DNA from: Gordonia otitidis NBRC 100426
GTDB lineage: Bacteria; Actinomycetota; Actinomycetes; Mycobacteriales; Mycobacteriaceae
Reading direction: 5' to 3'
Length of the DNA: 42,263 bases
Assembly: GCF_000248075.1 (NCBI RefSeq)
Contig: NZ_BAFB01000238.1
Span: 1 to 42,263, forward strand
Of the stretch, positions 1 to 8,124 are shown piece by piece. Position 1 is the stretch's first letter. Every line of letters starts with the position of its first letter. The notes beneath the pieces were generated by a model. It searched no databases. It saw only the letters and a list, made by a program, of their open reading frames with translations, and had not been told where the DNA came from. Made by a program: the position numbers and the translations under genes.

Positions 1-1139
1 CGAATTCCATACGGCGCTACGCGACGCCGGACCCGTTGGTCCATCTCACCCGCTACGACGTCTACGCGATGGGACGGTACGAAGAGGTCCATGCTGCTCT
101 CACCGACTGGCAGTCCTTCCAGTCCGGCGCTGGCGTCGGCCTGAGCAACTTCCGGTTCGAAAAGCCCTGGCGCCCGCCGAGTCTGCTGCTGGAGAGCGAT
201 CCTCCAGTCCACGACGCACCTCGGTCGGTGTTGTCGTCGATCCTGAGCCCCCGTGCGCTGCGCCGACTGCGTGAGCACTGGTTCGCCGACGCCGAGGATT
301 TCGTCGACTCGCTGCCCGACGGCGAACTCGACGCGATCACCGACATCGCACAGAAGTTCCCGCTGCGCGTCTTTCCCGACGCGGTCGGCGTCGGCCTCGA
401 CGGCCGCGAGAATCTGCTGCCCTACGGGGACCATCTGTTCAACGCGTTCGGGCCGTCGAACGAACTCGTACAGAAGGGACTTCCACGTATCGGCGAGATC
501 TCGGCGTGGGTGAACGAGCAGTGTGCACGCGAGTCGCTGTCGGCGACCGTGTACGACGGCGAGCCCACCTTCGGTGGACAGATCTGGGCCGCAGCCGACC
601 GCGGTGACATCACCGCCGAGCAGGCCCCGACCATCGTGCGCTCGCTGTTGTCGGCGGGCGTGGACACCACCGTGCTCGGTATCGGAGCGGTGCTCGCGAG
701 CTTCGCCACGCATCCCGATCAGTGGGAAATGCTGCGCCGCAACCCATCTCTGGCCCGAATCGCATTCGACGAGGCTGTGCGTCTCGAGTCGCCGGTGCAG
801 ACGTTCTTCCGTACCGCGACGCATCCGGTCATGGTCGGCGACCATCTGGTGCCGGACGGTAAGAAGATCCTGATGTTCCTCGGATCGGCGAACCGGGACC
901 CGCGTCGGTGGCGTGCCCCCGACTCCTTCGACCTCTCCCGTGATCCCTCGGGCCATGTCGGCTTCGGGATGGGCATTCACCAGTGCGTCGGACAGCACGT
1001 CGCGCGGCTTGAAGCCGAGGCGGTTCTCACCGCACTCGTGCGCAGATTCCGACGACTCGACGTCGTCGGGGTCCCCCGTCGACACCACAACAACACGCTG
1101 CGTGCGTGGGAACACTTTCCCATCGCGCTCGTGTCCTGA
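1..1139 (+). CDS. Cytochrome P450, CYP199-like, 5' end cut by window edge
   Basis: The reading frame is open to the left edge, so the start lies outside; the first in-frame TTG (36) is internal, because the sequence before it reads as normal P450 N-terminal sequence. Visible P450 landmarks are the I-helix AGVDTT, the K-helix ExxR (EAVR) and the haem loop FGMGIHQCVGQ, whose Cys codon is at 984-986. From memory it matches the CYP199A family (4-methoxybenzoate O-demethylases) along its length, including KPWRPPS and VRSLLSAG, which carry the Arg/Ser residues that hold the substrate carboxylate in CYP199A4. A para-substituted benzoate is therefore a plausible substrate; this is inference. The electron donors are probably the ferredoxin and reductase at 5480-6864. 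An aldehyde dehydrogenase follows after 79 bp. P450 identity is certain, the substrate is not. Confidence 0.93.
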   Translation, partial: NSIRRYATPDPLVHLTRYDVYAMGRYEEVHAALTDWQSFQSGAGVGLSNFRFEKPWRPPSLLLESDPPVHDAPRSVLSSILSPRALRRLREHWFADAEDFVDSLPDGELDAITDIAQKFPLRVFPDAVGVGLDGRENLLPYGDHLFNAFGPSNELVQKGLPRIGEISAWVNEQCARESLSATVYDGEPTFGGQIWAAADRGDITAEQAPTIVRSLLSAGVDTTVLGIGAVLASFATHPDQWEMLRRNPSLARIAFDEAVRLESPVQTFFRTATHPVMVGDHLVPDGKKILMFLGSANRDPRRWRAPDSFDLSRDPSGHVGFGMGIHQCVGQHVARLEAEAVLTALVRRFRRLDVVGVPRRHHNNTLRAWEHFPIALVS

Positions 1140-1151
1140 CATCTGCGGTCC

Positions 1152-1205
1152 ACATCCAGCCCACAACCCGCATCCAGTCCACAACCCGCATCCAGTCCAC
1201 AACAG
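1152..1205. repeat. Tandem repeat, three copies of 18 bp
   Basis: The copies are 1152-1169, 1170-1187 and 1188-1205, with unit GCATCCAGTCCACAACCC. Copy 1 differs at two positions and copy 3 at its last two. The array fills most of the gap between the P450 stop and the aldehyde dehydrogenase ribosome binding site (about 1205-1213), so it would be transcribed as leader. Its function is unknown. Confidence 0.9.
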
Positions 1206-1218
1206 AGAGAAGAACGAC

Positions 1219-2655
1219 ATGATCACCTACGACAAGCTCTTCATCGGCGGATGGACCACACCCGCGTCGAACGAGCGCATCGACGTCATCTCGGCGAGCT
1301 CCGAGGAGCCCATCGGCTCGGTACCCGCGGCCACAGAAGCCGACGTGGATGCCGCGGTCGCCGCCGCGCGCAGGGCATTCGACGATCCGCAGGGGTGGGC
1401 GAACTGGGAGCCTGCTCGTCGCGCGGATGCACTCGATCAGCTCGCCGACAAGCTCGAGGCCAAGGGGGAGGAGATGGCTCGCCGGGTGTCGGCGCAGAAC
1501 GGTATGCCGATCACCATTTCGTCGCAGCTCGAAGCGGGATTCCCGTTGATCTTGTTGAGGTACTACGCGAATCTGTTGCGTGGCTTCGAGTTCGAGGTCG
1601 AGCAGGACCATCTCATGGGCGGCAAGACCTACGTGCGCCGCGAGCCGGTCGGCGTTGTCGGTGCGATCGCTCCGTGGAACTACCCTCAGGCACTTGCCGC
1701 GTTCAAACACGCCCCCGCCTTGGCGGCGGGCTGTGCGATCGTTCTCAAGCCGTCTCCGGAGACGGTCCTCGACGCCTTCTTGTTCGCCGAAGCCGTGGCG
1801 GAGACTGACATTCCCGAGGGGGTGGTCAACATCGTCCCCGGTGGACGGGAGATCGGCGCCTACCTGGTTGCCCACCCCGACATCGACAAGGTGGCGTTCA
1901 CCGGCTCGACGGCAGCGGGTAGGCAGATCGCCACCACCTGCGGGCAGATGCTGCGCCCGGTCACGCTCGAACTCGGCGGGAAGTCGGCGGCCATCGTGCT
2001 CGACGACGCGAACCTCGACCTGTCGGTGATGGGGGAGCGGCTCTTCGAGAGCCTGTTGGTCAACAATGGTCAGACATGCTATCTGGGGACCCGAATCCTG
2101 GCCCCCGACAACAGGTATGACGAGGTGGTCGACACGCTCGCCGCGTTCATGTCCAGCTTGCCCGTGGGTGACGCGCTCGACGCGTCGACGATGATCGGTC
2201 CGATGGCCAGCCGCACACATCGCGACCGTGTCGAGGGATTCATCGACAAGGGCAAGGGCGACGGCGCTCGTGTGGTGGTCGGCGGGGGCAGAAGCGACCG
2301 CGACCGTGGATGGTTCGTCGAGCCGACCTTGTTCGCCGACGTCGACAACAAGTCGACGATCGCCCAGGAGGAGATCTTCGGGCCGGTGTTGTCGGTGATC
2401 CGCTACTCCGACGTCGACAACGCGATCGCGATCGCCAACGACTCGGACTACGGCCTCGGCGGCAGTGTGTGGACGTCGGATCCCGATCGTGGTCGCGATG
2501 TCGCACGTCGCGTGCGGACCGGCACGATCGGGATCAATCGCTACCTTCCCGATCCCGGTGCACCGTTCGGCGGCGTCAAGGACAGCGGTATCGGGCGCGA
2601 ACTCGGGCCGCAGTCGCTGGACTCCTACCTCGTCTACAAGTCGATCTACGCCTGA
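1219..2655 (+). CDS. NAD(P)-dependent aldehyde dehydrogenase
   Basis: 478 aa, the usual length of the ALDH superfamily. It oxidises an aldehyde to the acid in the cytosol through a thiohemiacetal on the catalytic Cys. Seen directly: the cofactor-side motif APWNYP, the FTGST loop, the general-base Glu in LELGGKSA, the nucleophile in NNGQTCYLG, and EEIFGPV near the C-terminus. The ATG at 1219 is preceded by a purine-rich AGAGAGAAGAA stretch. A strong hairpin follows directly, so the gene ends its transcription unit. It sits between two P450s and upstream of an aryl-alcohol-type dehydrogenase, so it likely completes alcohol to aldehyde to acid oxidation of an aromatic side chain, or removes aldehyde from demethylation. 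The exact substrate cannot be read from the sequence. Confidence 0.95.
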   Translation: MITYDKLFIGGWTTPASNERIDVISASSEEPIGSVPAATEADVDAAVAAARRAFDDPQGWANWEPARRADALDQLADKLEAKGEEMARRVSAQNGMPITISSQLEAGFPLILLRYYANLLRGFEFEVEQDHLMGGKTYVRREPVGVVGAIAPWNYPQALAAFKHAPALAAGCAIVLKPSPETVLDAFLFAEAVAETDIPEGVVNIVPGGREIGAYLVAHPDIDKVAFTGSTAAGRQIATTCGQMLRPVTLELGGKSAAIVLDDANLDLSVMGERLFESLLVNNGQTCYLGTRILAPDNRYDEVVDTLAAFMSSLPVGDALDASTMIGPMASRTHRDRVEGFIDKGKGDGARVVVGGGRSDRDRGWFVEPTLFADVDNKSTIAQEEIFGPVLSVIRYSDVDNAIAIANDSDYGLGGSVWTSDPDRGRDVARRVRTGTIGINRYLPDPGAPFGGVKDSGIGRELGPQSLDSYLVYKSIYA

Positions 2656-2660
2656 TCACT

Positions 2661-2697
2661 CGGCGGTCGTCGACACCACCGCTGTCGACGACCGCCG
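2661..2697 (+). terminator. Intrinsic terminator after the aldehyde dehydrogenase
   Basis: A perfect 15-bp stem (2661-2675 with 2683-2697) encloses a 7-nt loop, followed by TTGTTGTGT. It starts 5 nt after the aldehyde dehydrogenase stop and separates that gene from the regulator downstream. Confidence 0.85.
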
Positions 2698-2794
2698 TTG
2701 TTGTGTCGAGGGTTCCGGGTGCGTCCAACCCAAACCTCGGCACGGGTTCTCCTACATAGGTCGACGATCTTCACAGTGCAACGAAGGGCTGTGC

Positions 2795-5296
2795 ATGACA
2801 ACAGGGGTGACTCCGGCGTCGTCGGTCGCCGGCGCAGCGGGTATCGACCTGCCCAACGGTGTGCGGCGGGGCGAGATCCGCTCGACCAGCTTCGTGGGTC
2901 GTCGGCGACAGATGTCGGAGATCCGCGCGGCGCTCGGGGCATCGAGACTGGTGTCGCTGACAGGTCCGGGCGGCGTCGGAAAGACCCGTCTCGCAGTTGA
3001 GATGGCGCGCGAGGTCGGCAGGCTCTACCGCGACGGCGTCGCGTTGGTGGAGCTGGATTCGATCTCCGACGACGCTGAGGTTCCGGCGGCGATCGTCCAC
3101 GCCCTCGGAATCAGCGACCAATCTGCGCGAGATCCGGTACAGAAGGTCATCGACCATCTCTACGCTCGCGAGATGCTGCTGGTGCTCGACAACTGCGAGC
3201 ACGTGCTCGAGGGCAGCACGGCGATCACCGACGCGATCCTGCGGTCGTCGAGCCGCGTGCACATCATGGCAACGTCGCGGATCTCGTTGGGAATCACCGA
3301 GGAACGCCTGTGTTGCGTCCCGCATCTGACGATCCCACCGGACGACGAACACCACAGCGCCGCTTCGGTCGCACAGTACGAGTCGGTGCGATTGCTCACC
3401 GAGCGGGCTGCCGCCGCAGCGCCGGAGTTCAGGCTCGACGACGCCACGGCCGCCGACGCGGCGCAACTGTGCATCCGGCTGGAAGGGTCACCGCTGGCGA
3501 TCGAACTCGCCGTCGCACGCTTACGCACCCTGACGTTGTCGGAGCTCGTAGCGCGTTTGTCCGATCGTTTCGCGTTGTTGTCCAAGGGAAGTCGTTGCGC
3601 CGCGCCGCGTCAGCAGACCCTGCGCGCGATGATCGACTGGAGTTACGCGCTGTGCACCCCCTCGCAGCGTCGACTCTGGGCCCGCCTGTCTGTGTTCGCG
3701 GGTGGATTCGATCTCACCGCGGCCGAAGGGGTGTGCGCCGGCGTCGTATCTGACGAGGCGAAGTCCGACGACGCGGTGCCGAGTGAGTCGGGCATGGTGG
3801 ATCTGCTCGGCGAACTGATCGATCAGTCGTTGCTGTACGTGGACACGACCGGCCCCACCAGACGATTTCGGATGCTCGAGACCATCAGGGAGTATGGCGC
3901 GGAGCGCTTGGCTCTGCTCGGCGAGGCGCAGGAAATCGCACGACGCCACTGCCGGTACTACCTGGAGCTCACCGAGGCGATCGCCGAGACCTGGTGTGGC
4001 CCGGATCAGCAGGTGGCGGTCGAGAGCCTGCGCGACGAGCGGAGCAACGTGCGCGCGGCGATGGACTGGTGCACTGCACGTCATGACTACGAGACGGCGC
4101 TGAAAATCTTCAGCGCCCTGCGATTTCGGTGGTACGCCGACGGCCACATCGCGGAAGGGCGACGTCGGGCAGACCAACTGCTCGACAACGCGGCATCCGA
4201 TCACGTGGCACCGCACATCCGTGCCAACGCACTCTGGGTCGCCACCTGGGTCTGTCTGCTCCAGGGGGAGCAGCGTGCTGCCGACCGTCGACTCGGTGAA
4301 TGTGCGCGTCTGGCATTCGAACTCGACGATCCGCTGATCGACGGCTACGTGCACAAGCTGCGGGGCCTGACAGCGCTCTTCACCGGAGAACTGGATCTCG
4401 CCATCGACAACTACCGTGTCGCCACCACGGCATTGCGCGGCTGTGGTGAGTGGGCCGGCTACCTGTCGGCCTCGTTCCAGTACGCGTTGGCGTTGGCACT
4501 GGTGGGGCGTAGCGAGGAGTGTCGGGCCGTCACGGCCGATGCGTTGGCCGTGTGCGCCGAACACGACGAGCGGTGGGACCGGTCCTACATCCAATGGGTC
4601 CGTGCGCTGGATCATTGGTTGTGCGGTGACCTCGAGAGTGCGCAGACGCTCGGGCGGGAGGCCGTGGCGCTTCATGTGATCTTCAATCACTCCGTCGGTA
4701 CCGCGCTGATGACCGAACTGCTCGCGTGGATCGCACAGTCGGCAGGTGACCCCGATCGTTCGGCTGAACTCCTGGGCGCAGCGGGAGCGCTGTGGGACCG
4801 GTCGGGGACATCGATAGCAGCGTTCGGTCCCGACCTGTCAGAACGTCACGCCCGCTGCGAGATCGGGGTTCGAACAGAGCTGTCGCCCAGCAGGTTGCGA
4901 GATCACCTCCGGATGTTCGCCGATCGCTCACACGCGGAACTGGTGGAGCGTGTACTGGGTGACACGCGTGTGCTGGGTGAGGACGGTCAGACGTCGGTCT
5001 CCGTACCGCTTGGCGGGTGCTGTCCGTTGTGCGGTGACGAGTGCGCCGAAGACGCGCACGACTCCCCGCCGGCACAGTCGGTCGCAGGACAGGCACTCGA
5101 CAATCCACTGACCAGCAGGCAGACCGAGATCGCCGCAATGGTTGCACGCGGTATGAGCAACAAGCAGATCGCCGAGCGGCTCGTGGTCTCGGTGCGCACC
5201 GTCGAGAGCCACGTCGAACGAGCCCTTGTGCGACTGGGTTTTCACACCAGAACCGAACTCGCCTCCTGGTACATCGCCGCGCATACGAGCGCGTGA
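2795..5296 (+). CDS. Large ATP-binding LuxR-family transcriptional regulator
   Basis: 833 aa. The N-terminal third is an NB-ARC/AAA-like ATPase with Walker A GPGGVGKT at residues 57-64 and a Walker B-like LLVLDNCEH. The middle is helical and TPR-like. A short Cys-rich piece (CCPLCGDEC) precedes a C-terminal LuxR/GerE helix-turn-helix that starts at LTSRQTEIAAMVARG. The layout resembles the actinobacterial multidomain regulators of the Rv0890c/Rv1358 type, but without a cyclase domain. ATG 2795 was chosen because GAAGGG lies 7 nt upstream and FVGR begins about 30 residues in; the open frame extends further up but into the terminator region. It lies between the two halves of the P450 cluster and is the obvious candidate activator. 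Whether it senses the substrate is inference. Confidence 0.92.
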   Translation: MTTGVTPASSVAGAAGIDLPNGVRRGEIRSTSFVGRRRQMSEIRAALGASRLVSLTGPGGVGKTRLAVEMAREVGRLYRDGVALVELDSISDDAEVPAAIVHALGISDQSARDPVQKVIDHLYAREMLLVLDNCEHVLEGSTAITDAILRSSSRVHIMATSRISLGITEERLCCVPHLTIPPDDEHHSAASVAQYESVRLLTERAAAAAPEFRLDDATAADAAQLCIRLEGSPLAIELAVARLRTLTLSELVARLSDRFALLSKGSRCAAPRQQTLRAMIDWSYALCTPSQRRLWARLSVFAGGFDLTAAEGVCAGVVSDEAKSDDAVPSESGMVDLLGELIDQSLLYVDTTGPTRRFRMLETIREYGAERLALLGEAQEIARRHCRYYLELTEAIAETWCGPDQQVAVESLRDERSNVRAAMDWCTARHDYETALKIFSALRFRWYADGHIAEGRRRADQLLDNAASDHVAPHIRANALWVATWVCLLQGEQRAADRRLGECARLAFELDDPLIDGYVHKLRGLTALFTGELDLAIDNYRVATTALRGCGEWAGYLSASFQYALALALVGRSEECRAVTADALAVCAEHDERWDRSYIQWVRALDHWLCGDLESAQTLGREAVALHVIFNHSVGTALMTELLAWIAQSAGDPDRSAELLGAAGALWDRSGTSIAAFGPDLSERHARCEIGVRTELSPSRLRDHLRMFADRSHAELVERVLGDTRVLGEDGQTSVSVPLGGCCPLCGDECAEDAHDSPPAQSVAGQALDNPLTSRQTEIAAMVARGMSNKQIAERLVVSVRTVESHVERALVRLGFHTRTELASWYIAAHTSA

Positions 5297-5370
5297 GATA
5301 GCGCATCGGCAGCGATCTTAAGCGCTGTGGAGTCGTCCTCGGCGGTAGCCCACTTGCGGCACCTCCACTG

Positions 5371-5396
5371 CCGTAGGCACTGCAGTAGTCCTACGG
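5371..5396. promoter_or_regulatory. Inverted repeat upstream of the ferredoxin operon
   Basis: CCGTAGG (5371-5377) and CCTACGG (5390-5396) are perfect inverted copies 12 nt apart, with ACTGCAGT between them. The site is 84 bp before the ferredoxin start and 75 bp after the LuxR-type gene. The position and symmetry suit an activator site; the binding protein is a guess. Confidence 0.45.
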
Positions 5397-5438
5397 ACGC
5401 CCCGAATCCCGTATGTGACCACCATTGCATCAGTACTT

Positions 5439-5449
5439 CCCCAGTGGGG
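5439..5449. promoter_or_regulatory. Short palindrome CCCC-AGT-GGGG before ferredoxin
   Basis: A 4-bp perfect inverted repeat with a 3-nt centre, 30 bp upstream of the ferredoxin ATG. A similar element (CCCC-ATACT-GGGG) precedes the alcohol dehydrogenase at 16230. It could be an operator or a chance G/C run. Confidence 0.3.
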
Positions 5450-5479
5450 TACATCACGTCCACGAGCGGAGGAGGAACG

Positions 5480-5680
5480 ATGCGCGTCGAATTCGACGAA
5501 CCGCGTTGCGATGGATTCGGCTTCTGCGAGGAAGTCGCTCCCGAGGTCTTCGAGACCGACGACGAGGGAATGCTCACCATTCTGATGGATGAGATACCTG
5601 ACGAGCTCGCCGACAAGGTGGAAGCGGCCACCCGCGCATGCCCGGTGGCGGCTCTCAAGCTCGCGAAGACACAGCGATGA
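5480..5680 (+). CDS. P450-type [3Fe-4S] ferredoxin
   Basis: 66 aa, the normal size for single-cluster ferredoxins that pass electrons to bacterial P450s. Cluster ligands are visible as Cys10-x5-Cys16 and a distal Cys-Pro (ACPVAAL). The variable position inside the first motif is Phe (CDGFGFC), where many relatives have His; this position is known to vary in actinobacterial P450 ferredoxins and may tune potential or partner choice. The rest is acidic, as expected for docking. A strong GGAGGAGG precedes the ATG. The stop overlaps the start of the reductase gene (ATGA), so the two are translationally coupled. It probably serves the P450 at 6881 and perhaps also the one at the left edge. Confidence 0.93.
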   Translation: MRVEFDEPRCDGFGFCEEVAPEVFETDDEGMLTILMDEIPDELADKVEAATRACPVAALKLAKTQR

Positions 5681-6864
5681 GCGCACGCGGTGTCGTGATC
5701 GTCGGCGGCGGTCTCGCGGGCATGACGACTGCCAGTGAATTGGCCGACCTCGGATATCCGCACCCCATCACGGTTCTCGGGGACGAGAGGCACCAGGCAT
5801 ATGCGCGCCCACCGCTGTCGAAAGGAGTGCTGAAAGGGACGGATGCCGACAACTCGGTGCTGCTGCCCGATTCTCCCAGCGACCAGATCAAGGTTCGGGT
5901 GTCGAGTGCCGTGATCGGGCTCGACGTGGCAGCGCGCCAGGTGGCCTTGGCCGACGGCCGGGTGATCGGGTACGACAACCTCGTCATCGCCAGTGGCGGA
6001 CGCCCACGACGACTCGGCGACGGGACCGGACAGCACGTCGTGCGCACGATCGACGACACCCTCCGGCTACGGGACGCGCTTCGTGATGCCGCTGACGTCG
6101 TGGTGATCGGTGGTGGTTTCCTCGGCATGGAGGTCGCTTCTGCCGCTCTCTCGTTCGGGGCACGCGTGCGTGTCATCGACGTCAGGACTCCGCTCGTGCC
6201 GGTCCTGGGTGAGACGCTGGGCCGCTTGACTCTGGCCGCCGCGCACGAGCACGGGGTGAAGGTCGAGGTCTGCCCCGCCGGGGTCGTCGTCGAATGCGAG
6301 GAGTCGGGGCAGGTTCGTCGTGTCACGTCGCGTGATGGACGTGCCTTCCCGGCAGACGTTGTGGTCACGGCGATCGGCGACATGCCGAACACCGAATGGT
6401 TGCGCGGAAGCGGCGTTGCTCTCGACGCACAGGGGTGGGTCGTCGTCGACGACTACGCCAGGGCGCACGGTGACGGCTTCGCGCCCGGTGAGATCCTCGC
6501 CGCCGGCGATGTCGCCCTGCTCCCGCAGTCTGGTGAGTATCGGCGAATGCCGCACTGGGAGAACGCCATCGGCCAGGCGAAGGCGGTCGCTCGAACGCTC
6601 GTCGACGGTCCCAGGGAAACGTACACACCTGACCCCTACTTCTGGACGGAAGCGTTCGGCATCGCCTACAAGATCGCAGGACCGATTCCACCAGAGGGCG
6701 AACCAGAGGTCATCAAGGGTGATCTCGACGACCGTTGTGCACTCGTTCGGTGGGCAGGCGCGGCCGGAACGACGGTCGCAGCAGTCAATCACCGCATCCC
6801 CGTCGCCAAACTGCGGAGGCAGGCACGCCGACCCCAGAACGTCCCAACAGTTCAATTTCAATGA
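5677..6864 (+). CDS. NAD(P)H-dependent ferredoxin reductase (FAD)
   Basis: 395 aa, pyridine-nucleotide disulfide oxidoreductase fold of the type that reduces P450 ferredoxins (PdR/rhodocoxin reductase group). It shows the FAD-binding GGGLAGM near residue 10, the NAD(P)-binding GGGFLGME around residues 145-151, the second FAD motif AAGDVAL, and the family signature PHWENAIGQA. ATG 5677 overlaps the ferredoxin stop; a longer upstream start would sit inside the ferredoxin gene. It moves electrons from NAD(P)H through FAD to the ferredoxin and on to the P450. The second P450 starts 16 bp downstream, so ferredoxin, reductase and P450 form a complete three-component system. Confidence 0.94.
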   Translation: MSARGVVIVGGGLAGMTTASELADLGYPHPITVLGDERHQAYARPPLSKGVLKGTDADNSVLLPDSPSDQIKVRVSSAVIGLDVAARQVALADGRVIGYDNLVIASGGRPRRLGDGTGQHVVRTIDDTLRLRDALRDAADVVVIGGGFLGMEVASAALSFGARVRVIDVRTPLVPVLGETLGRLTLAAAHEHGVKVEVCPAGVVVECEESGQVRRVTSRDGRAFPADVVVTAIGDMPNTEWLRGSGVALDAQGWVVVDDYARAHGDGFAPGEILAAGDVALLPQSGEYRRMPHWENAIGQAKAVARTLVDGPRETYTPDPYFWTEAFGIAYKIAGPIPPEGEPEVIKGDLDDRCALVRWAGAAGTTVAAVNHRIPVAKLRRQARRPQNVPTVQFQ

Positions 6865-6880
6865 GGAAGGAACCGTCACA

Positions 6881-8065
6881 ATGACAACAGCCCCGATCTC
6901 GGTCGACAGTGACATCGATCTGTTCACCGATGAGGCACTGGACAATCCGTTTCCGTTGTACAAGACCTTGCGCGATCTCGGTCCCGCGACGCGTCTGACC
7001 GCCCATGACATCTGGTTCCTCTCCCGCTACGACGTCGTGCGCGAGGCGCTCGGCGATTGGGAGACCTTCTCGTCGGCGGCAGGCCCCGGCCTGAACCCTG
7101 TCATCAACGAGGCGTGGGCACACGCGATCATCGCGGTAGACCCGCCCGTCCACACGAAGCTGCGCAAGCTGTTCACCGATCGCCTCGGACCACGCCAGCT
7201 CCGTCCGCTGGCCGAGACCATCGATCAGCGCGCGGACGAACTCGCCGAACGACTCGTCGAGATGGGCGAATTCGACGGTGTCACAGACCTTGCCGAGGAT
7301 CTGCCGGTGAATGTGATCATGGATCTCGTCGGCTGGCCTGCCGACGAACGGGCCAAACTCCTCGACTTCGCAGCGGGCAGCTTCGACTGCTGCGGGCCGC
7401 AGAACGAACGCATGGCCAATGCGATGCCCAAGCTGGCAGGCTCGGTCGAGTACGTCACCGAGATGTTCGACTCCAGACGACTCGCTCCCGGGACATTCGG
7501 CGCGACGATCGCCGACGCCGCCTACGAGGGCGAGATCTCCAAAGACGATGCGCTCGGCCTGCTGCTTGCCTACGTGGTCGCCGCCTTCGACACCACCATC
7601 AACGCGATGTCGACTGGAACATGGCTGTTCGCACAGCATCCCGAGCAGTGGCAGAAGCTGCGCGACGATCCCTCGAAGGTTCCGGCCGCGTTCAACGAGA
7701 TCATCCGACTCGAGAGTCCCATCCAGTACTTCTCCCGGACCACGACCCGCGACGTCGACCTCGGTGAAGGCGTCGTGATCCCGAAGGACGCCCGCGTGCT
7801 GCACAGCTACGGGTCAGCCAATCGCGACGAGCGCCACTATGAGAACCCGGACGTCTTCGACGTCGATCGGAATCCCATGGACCACCTGGGATTCGGCCTC
7901 GGGAATCACGGTTGCGCCGGGCAGAACCTGGCCCGACTCGAGGCCCTCGCCGTGTTCAAGGCGCTCGTTCCGCGTGTGCGTGGGTTCGAGTTGACCGGCG
8001 AACCGGTACGGGCGCTCAACAATGTCACACGGGGATTCGCCTCCGTTCCGGTGCGTATCTCCTGA
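6881..8065 (+). CDS. Cytochrome P450, second of the cluster
   Basis: 394 aa, full length, with GAGGAAGGA just upstream of ATG 6881. Landmarks are the I-helix AFDTT (235-239, with Phe where Gly is usual), ExxR EIIR (273-276) and the haem loop FGLGNHGCAGQ with ligand Cys345. It resembles CYP199-like enzymes overall, but the segments matching the carboxylate-binding KPWRPPS and RSLLS of the first P450 are replaced (here GLNPVINEAW and LLLAYVVA). The substrate is therefore probably different and may lack a carboxylate. Its own ferredoxin and reductase lie directly upstream and a zinc alcohol dehydrogenase follows. That order suggests hydroxylation to an alcohol that is oxidised next. The substrate assignment is inference. 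Confidence 0.95.
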   Translation: MTTAPISVDSDIDLFTDEALDNPFPLYKTLRDLGPATRLTAHDIWFLSRYDVVREALGDWETFSSAAGPGLNPVINEAWAHAIIAVDPPVHTKLRKLFTDRLGPRQLRPLAETIDQRADELAERLVEMGEFDGVTDLAEDLPVNVIMDLVGWPADERAKLLDFAAGSFDCCGPQNERMANAMPKLAGSVEYVTEMFDSRRLAPGTFGATIADAAYEGEISKDDALGLLLAYVVAAFDTTINAMSTGTWLFAQHPEQWQKLRDDPSKVPAAFNEIIRLESPIQYFSRTTTRDVDLGEGVVIPKDARVLHSYGSANRDERHYENPDVFDVDRNPMDHLGFGLGNHGCAGQNLARLEALAVFKALVPRVRGFELTGEPVRALNNVTRGFASVPVRIS

Positions 8066-8124
8066 CGTCACTCACCCACACATCCCTTCATCGTCACCCT
8101 CCGAGAAAGAAAAGAACCAAAGCC

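Noticed and set aside
1152..1205. CRISPR-like array
   Set aside because: The 18-bp units are directly head to tail without spacers, and no cas gene is present; the same holds for the other arrays.
2465..2794. Longer N-terminus for the LuxR ATPase
   Set aside because: It would begin inside the aldehyde dehydrogenase gene and read through its terminator; ATG 2795 has a good ribosome binding site.
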